The notes under the pieces were generated by a model. That model did not search any database. It was given only the letters and a program-made list of their open reading frames with translations, and had not been told where the DNA came from. Shown in pieces: positions 46,596 to 58,221 of a DNA stretch of 64,000 nt. Numbering within the stretch: position 1 is the first letter of the stretch; each line of letters begins with the position of its first letter. A program made the translations under genes and the position numbers. The stretch is from Pardosa pseudoannulata. Taxonomy: Eukaryota > Arthropoda > Arachnida > Araneae > Lycosidae. The stretch is from positions 83,808,666 to 83,872,665 of the forward strand of contig CM063499.1 of NCBI GenBank assembly GCA_032207245.1. The letters run 5' to 3'.

Positions 46596-47926
46596 GGACT
46601 ATGTCCTGATATAGTGGGCACTGTGCTGAGTCGACATGGTGCTCTACATGAAGGTATTCTTTCTTCTTGCTTTGAATGGACCTGTTCCTTCTGGAGAGCC
46701 GCGTTCCATGTCCCGCAGTTTATGCAACTAGGATTCCCTTCTGTGCATTGGTCCGTTGGGTGGCGGCCCGCACATTTCCCACAGTAAGTTTTACCGGTGC
46801 ATTCATGCGTATGGTGCCGGTTTATCTCCTGGCAGTTCCTGCAGCGGTGAACTCTGAAGTGTCGTTTTACTCTCATTATCGAGAACTCTGCAACAATGAA
46901 TCCTTGTTGGGTCACCTCCTGGGCTGCTCTTCTGGGGCACAGGACGATCCAGTGGCTGCAGCCCTCCCTGCGTACTGGGAATTTCTTAATAACTTTTAGA
47001 ACTTCAGAGCCTTCTGCTCCGAGGGGAAGTAATTTCAAGATGTTTGCCTCCGATACTATGTATGGGGCATTCAGAATCATGATTCTCTGAGTTGAGGGCC
47101 TTTTGTCCTCAACTAGAGCTTCATTATTTAGATTGTACGCCAAGAAGGAATGCAGCTGTTCTTTCGAGCTTTCCGAGTGGCAACGGACTTCTATTCGTTC
47201 TGGGAGCACTTTTAGCTTAGTTATCTTTATGTCCTCAGGGCGGGGGAGTTTTTTTAATTTTTCCAAAACCTTTCTCGAGCTTGAGTCCTTCGTTGAGGGG
47301 CGAACTACCAAGGTGCTCTTCGGCATTTTCGTTACTGCTGCGTATGACGGCTGTTGTTTGGCTTGAATGTCTTGCTGTTCAGTTAGAGCCGGCGATGGGA
47401 TGGAGTTTAACTTCTTCTCCATGTCCGCCAATTTGCCAATTATGACATCGAGCTTAGGGTCTGAGAAAGGTGCTGTTACTTCGGCTATCTTGAAGGTGGC
47501 GTTTTTAAGCTGAAGAGCCTTTAGAGCTTTTTGATACGTCTTCTCCATGCTGTACAGCAGGTCACAGAGGACGTCTTTGGCTCGCTGCGAAATATGATGA
47601 AACGACGGATCGGTCACGAGGGCGTTGTGCACCTCTTGCGTGATGCGTTGAGGTAAGGTAATCTGCAAATCATGCTGGGCTGTGTCGTTCTCTGGAGAGC
47701 TTGTTGGCGGAGGATCTGAGCTTGCTTGTTTTCTTTGACGGACATCCTTAGTTTTTAGAACTTTGCGCCTATTCCGCAGGCCACCGCTGCCATCAGGCAC
47801 CATTTCCTCATGCGAGCTACTAGCAGATTCGTCGACACGCTTGTTGCTAACAGAGTCGTCTTCACTGGCTTCATTGGCTAAGTCCTGCGAGTTGTGTTGG
47901 CTGCTGAATGTGACTGTTTTGCGCAC
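46592..47926 (-). CDS. LINE ORF1 (zinc-knuckle Gag-like), best preserved copy B
   Basis: 444 codons open from 47,926 to 46,592, reading through the site that is TAG in copies A and C (here CAG, Gln). Domains: charged Ser-rich N-terminal region, central YAAVTKMPKSTLVVRPS and KVLPERIEVRCHS, RRM-like middle (RIMILNAPYIVSEANILK), three Cys/His knuckles near residues 355-400 and a basic tail. The natural N-terminus lies further up (47,928-48,131, MHIPQTELWLPE) in another frame because 17 bp present in copies A and C are missing at ~47,944. It would bind element RNA as an RNP. Confidence 0.8.
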   Translation of the reverse strand: MRKTVTFSSQHNSQDLANEASEDDSVSNKRVDESASSSHEEMVPDGSGGLRNRRKVLKTKDVRQRKQASSDPPPTSSPENDTAQHDLQITLPQRITQEVHNALVTDPSFHHISQRAKDVLCDLLYSMEKTYQKALKALQLKNATFKIAEVTAPFSDPKLDVIIGKLADMEKKLNSIPSPALTEQQDIQAKQQPSYAAVTKMPKSTLVVRPSTKDSSSRKVLEKLKKLPRPEDIKITKLKVLPERIEVRCHSESSKEQLHSFLAYNLNNEALVEDKRPSTQRIMILNAPYIVSEANILKLLPLGAEGSEVLKVIKKFPVRREGCSHWIVLCPRRAAQEVTQQGFIVAEFSIMRVKRHFRVHRCRNCQEINRHHTHECTGKTYCGKCAGRHPTDQCTEGNPSCINCGTWNAALQKEQVHSKQEERIPSCRAPCRLSTVPTISGHSP

Positions 47927-47927
47927 A

Positions 47928-48131
47928 TTAGAAAGTTGTGCTGCGGTTAGACATTTCTGCTGTAAGTTTGGTGGCTGGTACTTCCTCGCAAAGTCGCTGT
48001 GTCCGTTTCGATTCTCTCGAGGATTTCCGTGTGCTTTGTTGTGACAAAGATGAGGTGTCTGAGTTAAGACTTAGTTCAAAGGCAGAGTTAGCTGCTTCGG
48101 GTAGCCACAACTCTGTCTGTGGAATGTGCAC
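47928..48131 (-). pseudogene. N-terminal piece of LINE ORF1, copy B
   Basis: Open from the conserved ATG at 48,131; it goes out of frame at the 17-bp deletion near 47,944. Confidence 0.75.
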
Positions 48132-48243
48132 ACTGCTTTCTGCTCTAGCCGTATTTATGTGGCTAAATCCTCACGACGCATCACTCTCAGTAAAGAATCC
48201 CTAATTAAAATCTTTTAAAATTAATCTACAATTTAAATCCTGA

Positions 48244-48261
48244 CATACATACACACACACG

Positions 48262-48319
<58 letters not shown>

Positions 48320-48343
48320 CATTTATATACATATATATATACC
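48244..48343. repeat. AC/AT microsatellite
   Basis: (CA)n then (TA)n; counterpart of 3,341-3,432. Confidence 0.9.
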
Positions 48344-48639
48344 TTCAATATTCATTTTATTTCGGGATTATGGGTCAAAAAATGTGAATTTTTTATGCTT
48401 ATTTTTATATCTACATAGCTTTTTAAATATAATAGCATCTTTGAGATACAAAATTTTCTAAAAATTAATGTAAAAAAATCAATTTAAATAAATGAGTAAT
48501 TTACATGTATAGTTGGCTTTCTGTATGGCAGCAATCATTAGACTTTGGAGTCAATTCACACTGACTATAAATATAAAGCTTAGAATACCCAGCTGTTATA
48601 TTGAGTTAAATTTTATTTATATCCTTTGCATTTACATAA

Positions 48640-48739
48640 NNNNNNNNNNNNNNNNNNNNNNNNNNNNNNNNNNNNNNNNNNNNNNNNNNNNNNNNNNNNN
48701 NNNNNNNNNNNNNNNNNNNNNNNNNNNNNNNNNNNNNNN
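48640..48739. other. Assembly gap (100 N)
   Basis: Exactly 100 N, the conventional size for a gap of unknown length. dup1 ends at its left edge and an unrelated Ty3/Gypsy fragment starts to the right, so the join is not confirmed by sequence. Confidence 1.
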
Positions 48740-48927
48740 TACACAATACATAATTAATTATCAAGTCTAAGTAATACTTTTCATGCAAACACAATTTAAT
48801 TAATACCTTTCCATATATAAGCAAATAAAAATAATTGTAAAAATATCTTTTAAACATCAGAAGTCCTATACTTTTCATCAGACACATTAATATATCTGCA
48901 TTTTGACAAGGGATATAAGCTTGCAAT
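48740..48927. other. AT-rich DNA between gap and Gag-PR ORF
   Basis: No feature recognised. It follows the ORF stop on the minus strand. Confidence 0.4.
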
Positions 48928-50532
48928 TTAAGTTACAGCACCTGACAAATGTCTAGTCATTTTGTCACCTATTCTGAGGAGAGTAGTCATCATTAAGATT
49001 TCACTATGTTCTAGCGGTTTTACATTAAACATGCTATTTACAATTACACTTGTTTCTACTGCTAAAATTTCAGGAGATAACTCCTTCATTGAATCAGCCA
49101 TTTTAGGAATGATCAACCTTTGCAGCCCAATAGAATGATGTGTCACAGCATATGATATAAGAGCAAAAATTCTACTTCTTACATCAAGAAATTTTCCAAC
49201 TTCTAGACATTGGCTTAGAGATACTTGGGTCTCTGTTTTAGCCCTTTTACTTGGCATGTATGCCAAAACAGTATTTTGATAATTATCTCTAGTGCCTAAA
49301 ACTTCATTGGTGAGTTGATCTCTTTGATATTCTGAAGTATTAACTATAACATTAACAGCTAAATGTTTTAAAGAATGAACTTCAGATATTAAAGGATGGA
49401 ATAATTCTCGTGGAATGGACAGTTGTTCTGAGGAATGTTCCTTTAAACACTCTCTAATAATATGTGGTTGAGGGGAAATTTCTAGGGTGTCAATTTTTTT
49501 CCTCACAAATTCTTCCACTTGACTTCTACCACCATTCTCATTACCTTCAACTGTTATTTCTAAAACACCCACACCAAAAGTATGCAAATAAACTACGGGT
49601 GTACCCATCAAAATTTTGCTTTCAACTGTACTTAAGTTATTTTCAGCTACTTTTAAACCTTTCTGAAGATCTAACTTTCCATATTTATCATTAATAAAAC
49701 CAGGGGAACCAAACTTATTATCTAAGTGAAATGATATATTATTTTGAGTGACCTCTGGGTTTTTCAAATTTTCCTTTAAGACTAACTCAGAAGGCGAAAT
49801 TCCTATAGTTTTACTCGATACATTACCGATTTCCTTCTCGTTAGTAATGTCACATATATTTTGCTGGGGTGCCAAATCCTGGCAACTCTTTTTCGATTCT
49901 TGACATTGCTCTGCGACGGACTGTTCAAACTTTTCGGAACCTCTGAGTTCTGTATCCCGTGTTGAAACCGAACCGAGTTCCTCTGCTGACCTCATTGTGA
50001 AACTTCCCCCTTTTGGTTCTTCCCCTTCTTCTCTACACAATTTCTTCCTCGACTGCAAATGTGTTATCGCACTGATACTCTGATTATTTTCTCCTTTCGT
50101 TTCAGCGAGAAGTGTCGCTGAACGATTTCCTAGAAGATAAATACCTGAATCTAACTCATTATCAATAACTGCTGCCTTCGTGCGAATGCAGGACCCCTTT
50201 GTAGTACCTATCCAGACCTGAGCTATGGGTAAACATTTTGGACGGGCGTCTAAAGGTTGTTTTACCCAGACAGTTTCCCCTGTGAAATCCCCGGGGGAAA
50301 TATACTTTCGAGGAACCAAATCTATAGATGCGCCAGTGTCACGCAAAATCTGCATTTTCGTATTGTTTACGAAACCATCACTAATAAAGGGAGTCATACA
50401 TTCCTCTACCCCTTTAATGACTTTGAGCCTATTTGACAACTCGGGATTATTTTCTTTTCGGAAAGGACAGTTTGATTTGAGGTGATCCAGACTCTGACAA
50501 ACAAAACACCTGAAAATTTTCCGTTTTTTCAA
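48928..50532 (-). CDS. Ty3/Gypsy nucleocapsid-protease ORF with unidentified C-terminal domain
   Basis: 534 codons, fully open. Residues 9-22 form a canonical knuckle CFVCQSLDHLKSNC (CX2CX4HX4C). An aspartic protease follows with the active-site motif LRDTGAS at 63-69 and GIYLLGN at 130-136. In most Ty3/Gypsy elements RT would come next; here a polar linker (to ~residue 270) leads into ~260 residues without RT, RNase H or integrase motifs (for example VVYLHTFGVGVLEITVEG, TVLAYMPSKRAKTETQ, MTRHLSGAVT). That region has a basic KRAK patch and no membrane segment. Gag lies upstream in two shifted frames. Either an element with an extra domain or a fusion into foreign sequence. Confidence 0.65.
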   Translation of the reverse strand: MKKRKIFRCFVCQSLDHLKSNCPFRKENNPELSNRLKVIKGVEECMTPFISDGFVNNTKMQILRDTGASIDLVPRKYISPGDFTGETVWVKQPLDARPKCLPIAQVWIGTTKGSCIRTKAAVIDNELDSGIYLLGNRSATLLAETKGENNQSISAITHLQSRKKLCREEGEEPKGGSFTMRSAEELGSVSTRDTELRGSEKFEQSVAEQCQESKKSCQDLAPQQNICDITNEKEIGNVSSKTIGISPSELVLKENLKNPEVTQNNISFHLDNKFGSPGFINDKYGKLDLQKGLKVAENNLSTVESKILMGTPVVYLHTFGVGVLEITVEGNENGGRSQVEEFVRKKIDTLEISPQPHIIRECLKEHSSEQLSIPRELFHPLISEVHSLKHLAVNVIVNTSEYQRDQLTNEVLGTRDNYQNTVLAYMPSKRAKTETQVSLSQCLEVGKFLDVRSRIFALISYAVTHHSIGLQRLIIPKMADSMKELSPEILAVETSVIVNSMFNVKPLEHSEILMMTTLLRIGDKMTRHLSGAVT

Positions 50533-51497
50533 ATTCTATTGTCTTTTCCGAGTCTTTAATCGGAGACCTTTTAACTTGATCCTCCCGTTTCACTTGCTCT
50601 CCGTTATTAACTTTATCTTTTGGTTCTTTTTTATGCCACTGAATTCTAGTTTCTCCCGCATTACTTGATTTCTTAACTATTTTAATCACGGACTCTAAAT
50701 GATCAACTTTGTCAGCTAATGTAAATGGTGACTTTATTGATCCCCAGCTCTCTATTAATCTGTCTTTAATTTCAATTGGAACTTTTTTTTTTCATCTGAT
50801 CAGTTATAACTAATGCCTTTAGTTCTTCAAAACTCGTTATTTCAAGTCCTTCTAACCACCCTTCGAAATAATTTTGAAGTTCGTAAGCATAATATTTCCA
50901 CCGGCTACTGGGCCTACGAATATGCTGTACAAATTTTTGACGGAAAGATTCCGGACTGAGTTTAAACCTATCTAAGAGAATTTTTTTTACCTTTCCATAA
51001 TCCTGAGAATCTTGTTCCGATTCTCTTAAAATTAGTTGATGTAAATCAACAGGTAGTAAGGTAAGCAACTGAAACGCCCACTCAGACTGTTCAATTTCTA
51101 CATGTTTTGCCTGTCTTTCAAACAAGGCTAGGTAAAGACTAATATCCGTTTCTTCCGGATCGAATTTCGGAAGTAATTTTTTCATATTGGGAATCTCCCT
51201 ACGAGAAGAATTTCCTACTGATATGGGAGTCGATTTCCTGCTAGCAACTTCGTTAGAAAGGCGCAATTTTTCTAACTCAAATTCCCTTTCTTTTTCTAAT
51301 TTTCTATTTTCCTCTAATTTCACTTCTTCCTCTTTAATTGACTCTAAAGAGTTTAAAACGTCGCTTTCATCATAGTTATCATTGAGGATGATTTTAGATT
51401 TGATTTCAAATTTCGTCATTTCTGGGCTAACTTCTACACCGAAATCGGCAGCTAATTTCAAGAGAATATCTTTTTTTTCTCGCATTAAAAATGCCAT
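50533..51497 (-). pseudogene. Ty3/Gypsy Gag (SCAN-like capsid), frameshifted
   Basis: Starts MAFLMREKKDILLKLAADFG at 51,497. A charged helix (residues ~50-80), then the SCAN-like capsid: PKFDPEETDISLYLALFERQ, LLDRFKLSPESFRQKF, ELQNYFEGWLEGL, ALVITDQMKKK. The frame is lost in a run of ten A at 50,783-50,792 (minus strand). The next frame continues with VPIEIKDRLIESWGSIKSPF and a Lys-rich stretch, and a second shift near 50,528 leads into the knuckle of the next ORF. Both shifts lie in A runs, so base-calling error is possible. Start kept at the ATG matching the other Gag start (MRPFGLAAELG at 5,726). Confidence 0.8.
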
Positions 51498-51833
51498 GAT
51501 TAAATTTTGAAAGTTTAAATAGCTTATAAATATTAGATTACTTAGCTATAACTTTACAATTCTAAACAAATTTTAATTATTTAACTTAATTCAACACAAT
51601 TTAAATTCAATCAAGTTTTAAATATAAAATAAAAACATATTACACAATTAAATTTCTAATTTGAGCACTCTAGCAAGTCTTAAATAGCCAGTAAAATCAA
51701 GGAGGGTACTTACACTTTGCTGTCTTCTGGGCATCCGGTTTTTAACTTTGCACAGTTTATTTTAACAGTTTCAATTCCATTTAGTTCCTTTAAATCACTT
51801 AGATGAACACAAAGTTTATTAAAGTTTCACACA
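51498..51833 (-). other. Leader of the 48.9-52.8 kb Ty3/Gypsy element, gag-proximal part
   Basis: AT-rich, no ORF. Lies between gag and the minisatellite. Confidence 0.45.
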
Positions 51834-52320
51834 CAGCAGGAAGCTGAATTTCTGGCACAGGTTGTTCCTTTCTTTCTTTCTTCTTCGGCAGGATTTCTAC
51901 AGTCCAGCAGGGCGCTGAATTAAAACACAGTACTCTTTTCCGACAGGATTGCCTCCTTCCAGCAGGGCGCTGAATAAACTAAGACGGGATGTCTTCTTTT
52001 AAGGCAGGATTGCCTCCTTACAGCAGGGCACTGAATGAACTGAGACTGGTGTCACTTCTTTTATGGCAGGATTGCCTCTTTCAGCAGGGCGCTGAATTAA
52101 CAGATTCCTTTTCCGACAGGATTCTTTCTCCAACAGGGCGCTGAATAACCTGAGACGGGTGTCCCTTCTTTTACGGCAGGATTGCATTCATCAGCAGGGC
52201 GCTGAATTAACCGCTTTCCTTTCCAACAGGATTGTCTCTCTCCAGCAGGGCGCTGAATAAACCGAGACGTGTATCTCCCTTCACCGGCAGGATTGCCGCC
52301 TTCAGCATGGACGCTGACCC
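51834..52320. repeat. Minisatellite in the retroelement leader (9 units)
   Basis: Nine copies of a core GGCAGGATTGCC ... CAGCAGGGCGCTGAAT at about 51,834, 51,905, 51,960, 52,021, 52,082, 52,131, 52,192, 52,243 and 52,303. After the first interval (71 bp) spacings alternate between about 49-55 and 60-61 bp, with two spacer types (one carrying GAGACGGGTGTC), so the unit is a ~110-bp dimer. It is GC-rich against its surroundings and lies between PBS and gag. Confidence 0.9.
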
Positions 52321-52353
52321 AACGAACTCTTCTTTGGCGGGAAAATCTTCAGT

Positions 52354-52374
52354 GGCATAACTCCGCTGCCACCA
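52354..52374 (-). promoter_or_regulatory. Possible primer binding site
   Basis: Minus strand TGGTGGCAGCGGAGTTATGC begins with TGG, 10 nt downstream of the proposed LTR end. The spacing is wider than usual. Confidence 0.4.
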
Positions 52375-52384
52375 CTTTAATAGC

Positions 52385-52796
52385 TGTGACGTAGTAAGCT
52401 AGCCTAGACAAGCTTCTTGGATTTTCTGTTTTTTATTACAACACACAGCTATATACATATGTAATTATTTACATATTTATCTACAAGGAGCATTATAAGC
52501 ATTTAAACTCCGTTACGCTAGGCGCGAACATACTTCGAGAAAAGCAAGCGTTGTTCTCCCTCGAACGCCGGGTCACGACTTCCCACCGTCCGAGAATAAC
52601 CTCCTCGGACAAATCCCTTTTTAGCCAAACCCAGGCCCCCTAGCCTCTCTCCAGTTAGGCGCTTAACTTCGCCTCCACTCCGAGGGGGGTTAAGAATTTC
52701 CCCGCATGTCAGAGAGGAGAAGTATCTGTTCCAAAAGATGCACCAACATCTCCGGAGAGGGGGGCTAGCTTTTGGCGGGAAAATATAGAATATTTT
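52385..52796 (-). mobile_element. Probable 5' LTR of the Ty3/Gypsy element, abutting dup2
   Basis: GC-rich block with AATAAA on the minus strand (about 52,430) and an end CTACGTCACA before the PBS-like site. The outer edge is set by where dup2 homology starts (52,797); it lacks a clear TG start, so the boundary is provisional. Confidence 0.45.
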
Positions 52797-53332
52797 ACGT
52801 CTTTATATCATTTTTTAGCTGTCACATTGATAATTATATACAAGTAAAAAATCTTCCCGCTGTGAAATTTAGTTTGTTAGAACTAATTAATGAAAGTGGG
52901 ACTTAAAAGTACCGTCAGTACATAAATGGTTAAGGTGATTGGTACTTATAAGTACTGTCAGTAGATAAAGGGTTAATTCCTCGTATTTCCGCTCTCAATA
53001 AATCAGAATTATTTCCAAAAACAAAAGCATTCATATGCCGTAAATTTTTTTAAAATGGGGTTTTTTGAACCATACATGATGGTGGTTTTAATACATAATC
53101 TAAGTGTTTCCTTTCAAGAATGCTTTTTAATATATTTCCAGCTACAATATTAAAATATTTTTCAAATACTTTTTATTTTACTAGATCAAAATAATGTCCA
53201 TAGAAAACTTAAATTAAAAGAAGTATAAATACTTTTTCTAATTTTTTATTTAAAAATTACTGCCATCTCTATATAAAATGTGTTACTGCTACAGTAAATG
53301 TGTATATCTGTATAAATAGATAGGTTTGACGT

Positions 53333-53714
53333 TGTGGCAGATGGTCACAAGAGAACGAGAGAGGTTCGGTCATTCTGAGGAACCAGGGAATGTTTTTCCC
53401 AAAAAAAAGCAAGAGTTCCAGACTCAGAGGGGTTTCGTATTTTTATGTCTCTGCATACATGTGTGTGGCATGCCGGCTATCATTCAGGAGTCCGGTCTGC
53501 TGACCACTCACTTGCTCTCAGCCATTTCTCTCTCCCCCCCCCTGTTTTTGAGATTGATCTTTCAAGAACCAGGCAGTGAGTTGTCGGGGGCTTGAGGGTA
53601 GAGAAGGTTCTTTCTCTCTCCCAAATGAGGTTGTTTTATATCATGTATATATTGTAGATAGTCGAGATAATAATGTCTAGGACATTAAGCGATTGTTTTT
53701 ACTAAGCCCCCACA
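53333..53714 (+). mobile_element. LTR-like insertion, dup2
   Basis: TGTGGCAG to CCCCCACA, counterpart of 37,494-37,863. The same flanking ACGT (53,329 and 53,740). The AATAAA of dup1 is AATAAT here. Confidence 0.6.
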
Positions 53715-54136
53715 AACACAGAGGTGTATGTATGTTGCGACGTTACTACGTGTTGTCTGTGTTTACAAACTGAATAGCTATATAGTATTGAAAAATCATT
53801 TATATATTTGTACATTTATATTTTTGTGCTGTACATTAAAATAAATTGAAAAATATGAAAAAAAAATTTATATATCTTTTCGTTTTGATTTTTTGTATTT
53901 TTGCTCCCAAAAATCGAAATTATTTCCCAAAATGAAAACAATTGGTATGCTATGAATTTTCACGACACTGTCGGACTGTTCTTTAGAATCCAGATAAGAG
54001 TTATCATAAACAAATGTACACATATATATATATTATCGAGATTGATAAAATTATCTGAAAGGTCTAAGTAGATATAAATTTTGAAATCGAGAAAAATTTA
54101 CAATAGGAGCAAAATGCAATTGTGAGATAGAAAGTG

Positions 54137-54434
54137 CCAGGGCCGTAGCCAGAAATTATGTTTGGAGGGGGGACCAAGGAGAAAGACATCTTTGTTTGTG
54201 AATGATACTTCAATTGATGAAAGGGAAAGAACTGTATTTCCGGCCAGCAGCTTAGGAAGACTTTTATGGTCTGAGCGGTTTTTATTTAAGAGAATAAGTG
54301 TATGCTCATGAACAGCTATGCAGATAGCACACACACACAAACGTGGGACATTGTCTATCTACATAATGGTCTTTTAACATTTTTTTTGGGGGGGACCAGT
54401 CCCCCAAATCCCTCCCCCTGCCTACGGCCTTGAT
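54137..54434. mobile_element. Non-autonomous DNA transposon with GGCC inverted ends, dup2
   Basis: Counterpart of 38,284-38,604. It lacks a ~20-bp tandem stretch (TATTTCCGGAGCACAGTGCT) seen in dup1. Confidence 0.65.
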
Positions 54435-54439
54435 AAGTG

Positions 54440-56572
54440 CTTGCTAATAAAATGTGAAAAGTGAAACTTTATGAACTATGATGTCACAACCAGTAACAGA
54501 GCTTTTGGAAGTCACATAGTTTTCTCTTAACTTAAAAATTAATTTTAAAAGTGACAAACCCATTTTTTTTTTTTTTTTTTACATTTTTGAAAACATTTTT
54601 TGAATTATCAAAAAATAATAAGTTGTTTCTGTCACCCACATGTGCAAATTCCTCATTTTTGAGTATATATATTTGTAAGTATGAATCATAAACATGCTCA
54701 GGGCCTTAATGCCCATTTTTTTTTTTTTGCATAGTTTGCAGATTACCTAATTTTAATGAAGAATAGCTCAAGCTGAACTATTCTTTATTGGAAGAGAACT
54801 AAAACTTTGAAACATTTTTTAAAAATTGAAATTAATATAATTAATTTTACACGTGTATTAATTGTTGAAATAAACAAGTATTATTAACTCACAAAACTTT
54901 TTACATCAATGCTATCAATGTTACTTATTGCGATATTTTATTTTAATTTCTCAAGCTATGATAAATACCAAACTGTAAAATAATCTTTTTGGACTAATAC
55001 ATAAAACATGTACTGTCCTAAAATTTGTGGTGCCAGGTGCATACTGAACCCTTACCCCCTACCCGTAAATATGCCACTGTTCTTATTTATTGCAGAGAGA
55101 ATAGTTATTGACAAACAATAAGGATAGATCCGGTTTTTATTACACCATATTTAGTTTATTATTTGAAAAAGATAAGTATAACAAGAACATGCATTTATTG
55201 ATGCTTGAAAGTAATGAAAGAAAAGCAAAACTTGGTTATAAAAATTGATGGATTAAAAATATTTGTAAAGAGGGTTAATATTTTTTAAATTATTAAAATA
55301 TATAGGAATTCACATAAAAAAATAGTTGTAATACTGTGTAAACGTAAGTAATGATATATTCCAAAGTTGAATTATAGTTGTAGTATTAAATATTATACCC
55401 TATTTTATTGATAAATGTGTAAAATTTTATGTTCAAATCAATGTTATGCATGTTTAGTTTTGATATATTGAATAGTGATTTAGCTGAACACTTTTGAAAG
55501 TAATTATGCTATTTAAAACAATTTTCTTATTTTAAATTAAAAATTAAATGTAAACCAAATTGCTATTTTTTATCGTGGTGTATTTAAAAATATTTTTACA
55601 ATTCGACATCTTTTTTTTTTTTCCCAAATTTATAGTCTTATAAACGTGTTATATAATTCTATTACTAAACGTTGATATATATAATCGTAATTTTAGCAAC
55701 TGAAAGTCACAGACGCATTTCATATGGATAATCTTAAAATTTTATAAGTCTTCAGTGAAAAGAAAAATAAAATATGGTTATCTATAACTACTGTTTCCAG
55801 AGTGATAAAAATCTGAAAATGCAGGTGTTAAAATCTCTTTTCCCCTGTTAATTCAGTGTGAGCTGTCTTCATTACCCCTCTCCCCTCTGTCTCTCTATAT
55901 GAGTGCATGTTTGTATGTGTATATATATATCAGGCCTGTTCAAACAATTAATTTAAACGTGTGTGGAAGTCGTAAACCTTCCACATCCAATCCATCTTTC
56001 TTCCTATCTGTTTTACATTTACTTTGCTTACAGGAGTTATAGTATTTTGGTTCTTTTTTTTTTTTTAAATATATTTTTTACTATTATTTTTTAATATATA
56101 TACATATATATAGTGTGTTTGGGAATAAAAATTTTCAGTTTATTTAGACATTCATCTTTTATTAGAGATCTCTTGGCAAGATTTTTTACATTTACTTATA
56201 TAATGCTGTGAGAGTGCAAGTAACCTATAATATAATATTTCTATAAAGAATTTTTTTTATGATACTTTGACTTTATACTCTTATGACACTCTACTCAACA
56301 ATTTAACTAATCAGAGTGTGAAGATTAATGACATAATGATGCAAAGATGTGAAACCTTTTAATGCAAAAAAGTAATAAGATTAAGTTAAGAGAATGTTAA
56401 TATGATGTTCTTAAAATTCTCTAATGTTACTATAATTAAAAAAAAAAAAAAAACACATTTTGTCAAATTTTATAAATTTGTGGGTAGTTTACAGAAAATA
56501 ATTTTAAAGTATTCGTATAATTAAGTATAGTAATTATTATAGTAGTACAGTATTACATATATCAGGCTTGCA
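54440..56572. other. AT-rich DNA of dup2
   Basis: Same as 38,610-41,212 minus about 480 bp. No gene supported. Confidence 0.55.
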
Positions 56573-57564
56573 ATTCCGTCACTTTTCTCACCTTTAGTCA
56601 CTTTTTATACAGTTGATCACTTTTTTCATGGTGTATTACAGGGTCCAACAATGTACTGAACCGTATTTCGTTCTTAGTGCAAGAGCTACAATTACTCAAC
56701 ACAACCGAATAGAAAACTTCTGTATTATTCTGCATGTGTGGCTCTCTTAGGTTGGCAGATGACCTAGGGGTAAATACATTATTGAATCTTTGGTTGGACA
56801 GCTACTGGTTGGAGGGAAAAACTTGGCGAACACAAGGACGTCTTACAAGTACATCACCCCTTGGCTGTTCAGACCTACCCCTCTTTCCAAATACCATCAC
56901 CCTGTGGGGCTATATTGGACCCTGCCTGGATTTCCGGTTGATCTAGTTGCCGGTTCTTTCTGTTGTTGAAAAAAGAAAATCTGAATTTAAAAAAAAAATA
57001 TTTTAATAAAAGACCAAAAATGTGATGCTTTAATCTTATTTTTCTTATTAAAATGTAATTAGTTATATGGTTTTCAGAATTTAGTAATTTTAAACAGTCG
57101 TAAAGAAGTTCCTGAAATGTATATTTGTACTGAAATGTACATTTAATACATTAAAGTAATTTACGTCAAACTACACATTTCTCTTTCTCTTCACAATTTT
57201 TGTTTAGATACTCTAATCTAGCTATGTACATATTCCAAAACAACATTAATATATGCAGAAACTTGTGATTATAAAATTAGTGTATTGTATGTGTTTAATT
57301 ATAATTTATAGATTTTCTAGAATAAAAAGCAATGTTTAGTTGTGTTAAACAAAATTTTTAACCTTTTTGTATTTGACACTAAAATTATGTCTTGCATGAA
57401 TCATTTGATTTAGAGTTAAAATAAATAGAAAAATCTTAATAATAGCATCTGTAATCAAGAGGAGAAAAAAAAAACTCTTTTTTTTCTCAATGTATAGTCA
57501 CTTTTTCTGTATTATTTGTCACTTTTCTCACCTTTTTGAAAGTACCTCAGCAGTTGCAAGCCTG
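56573..57564. mobile_element. DNA transposon with ~15-bp inverted ends (hAT-like), dup2
   Basis: Ends CAGGCTTGCAATTCC and GCAGTTGCAAGCCTG. Includes an open 70-codon frame at 56,734-56,946 (MCGSLRLADDLGVNTLLNLW ...), more GC-rich than its surroundings and broken by a stop in dup1. That fragment is unidentified. Confidence 0.55.
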
Positions 57565-58221
57565 TTCTAAACTGAAATTTCCAAAATATATGTGGGTCTG
57601 TTTTAAAAATTGTAAAATATAGTCTTTTTCATAGATATTGAAAAATAATTTTCTGAAAAAAACTTTCTTTTAATAATAAAAGAAAATATTTTTTACATTG
57701 TCTTGCTCCTGAAATAAAATATATCGGCCATTCCATGTCAACAGTTACACAATGACCAAATTTGAAAACTAGTTCCAGTCACATGTGTTGATCAATTTGA
57801 TGTCACACCAGTAACATAAAAGATATATAATTTTGTTTTAAGAAAAAGCTATTGGGCCTATCAACTTGATCTTTTGGATTCACTTTATAAAACATGTTCT
57901 CAAGCATATCTAGTAGATGTATTTCATAGTAGATATATTTGTTTTGGATTTTCTAGTTACAAACTTGTTCTCAGATGTATGGTTCGACGGTTAAATTTAA
58001 TAATTAAATATTCTAGGTTGCGTTAATTAATGTAAAAATGGTGACACTGCGTACATGAACCTATTTTATAGTTTTCAGAATATTTAATAATTAATTTTAT
58101 TTTCAAGTACTATTGAAAATGTGCCTTTGTTATGCTAGTTTAAATTTGTGAAAGATTTAAATTATTTATTTTGATTTCTTTTATATAAAGTCTTACTAAA
58201 TCGATTAATTTTCTTCTTCAG

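Larger units (their letters stand above)
36956..48639. repeat. Segmental duplication, copy dup1
   Basis: Collinear with 52,797-64,000 from ACGTCTTTATAT inside the MITE up to the assembly gap. Shared content in order: flank repeat, LTR-like insertion, MITE, AT-rich block, hAT-like element, terminal exon, ORF cassette, LINE. dup1 contains ~480 bp (in 39,305-39,812) deleted in dup2 and lacks the dup2 SINE. Confidence 0.9.

Noticed and set aside
48513..48926. ORFs crossing the N gap
   Set aside because: They depend on unknown bases.
51834..52320. CRISPR-like array or the ORF at 51,999-52,187
   Set aside because: Repeats are imperfect, spacers are themselves repeated in two types, and the context is a eukaryotic retroelement. 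The ORF is a translation of the minisatellite.
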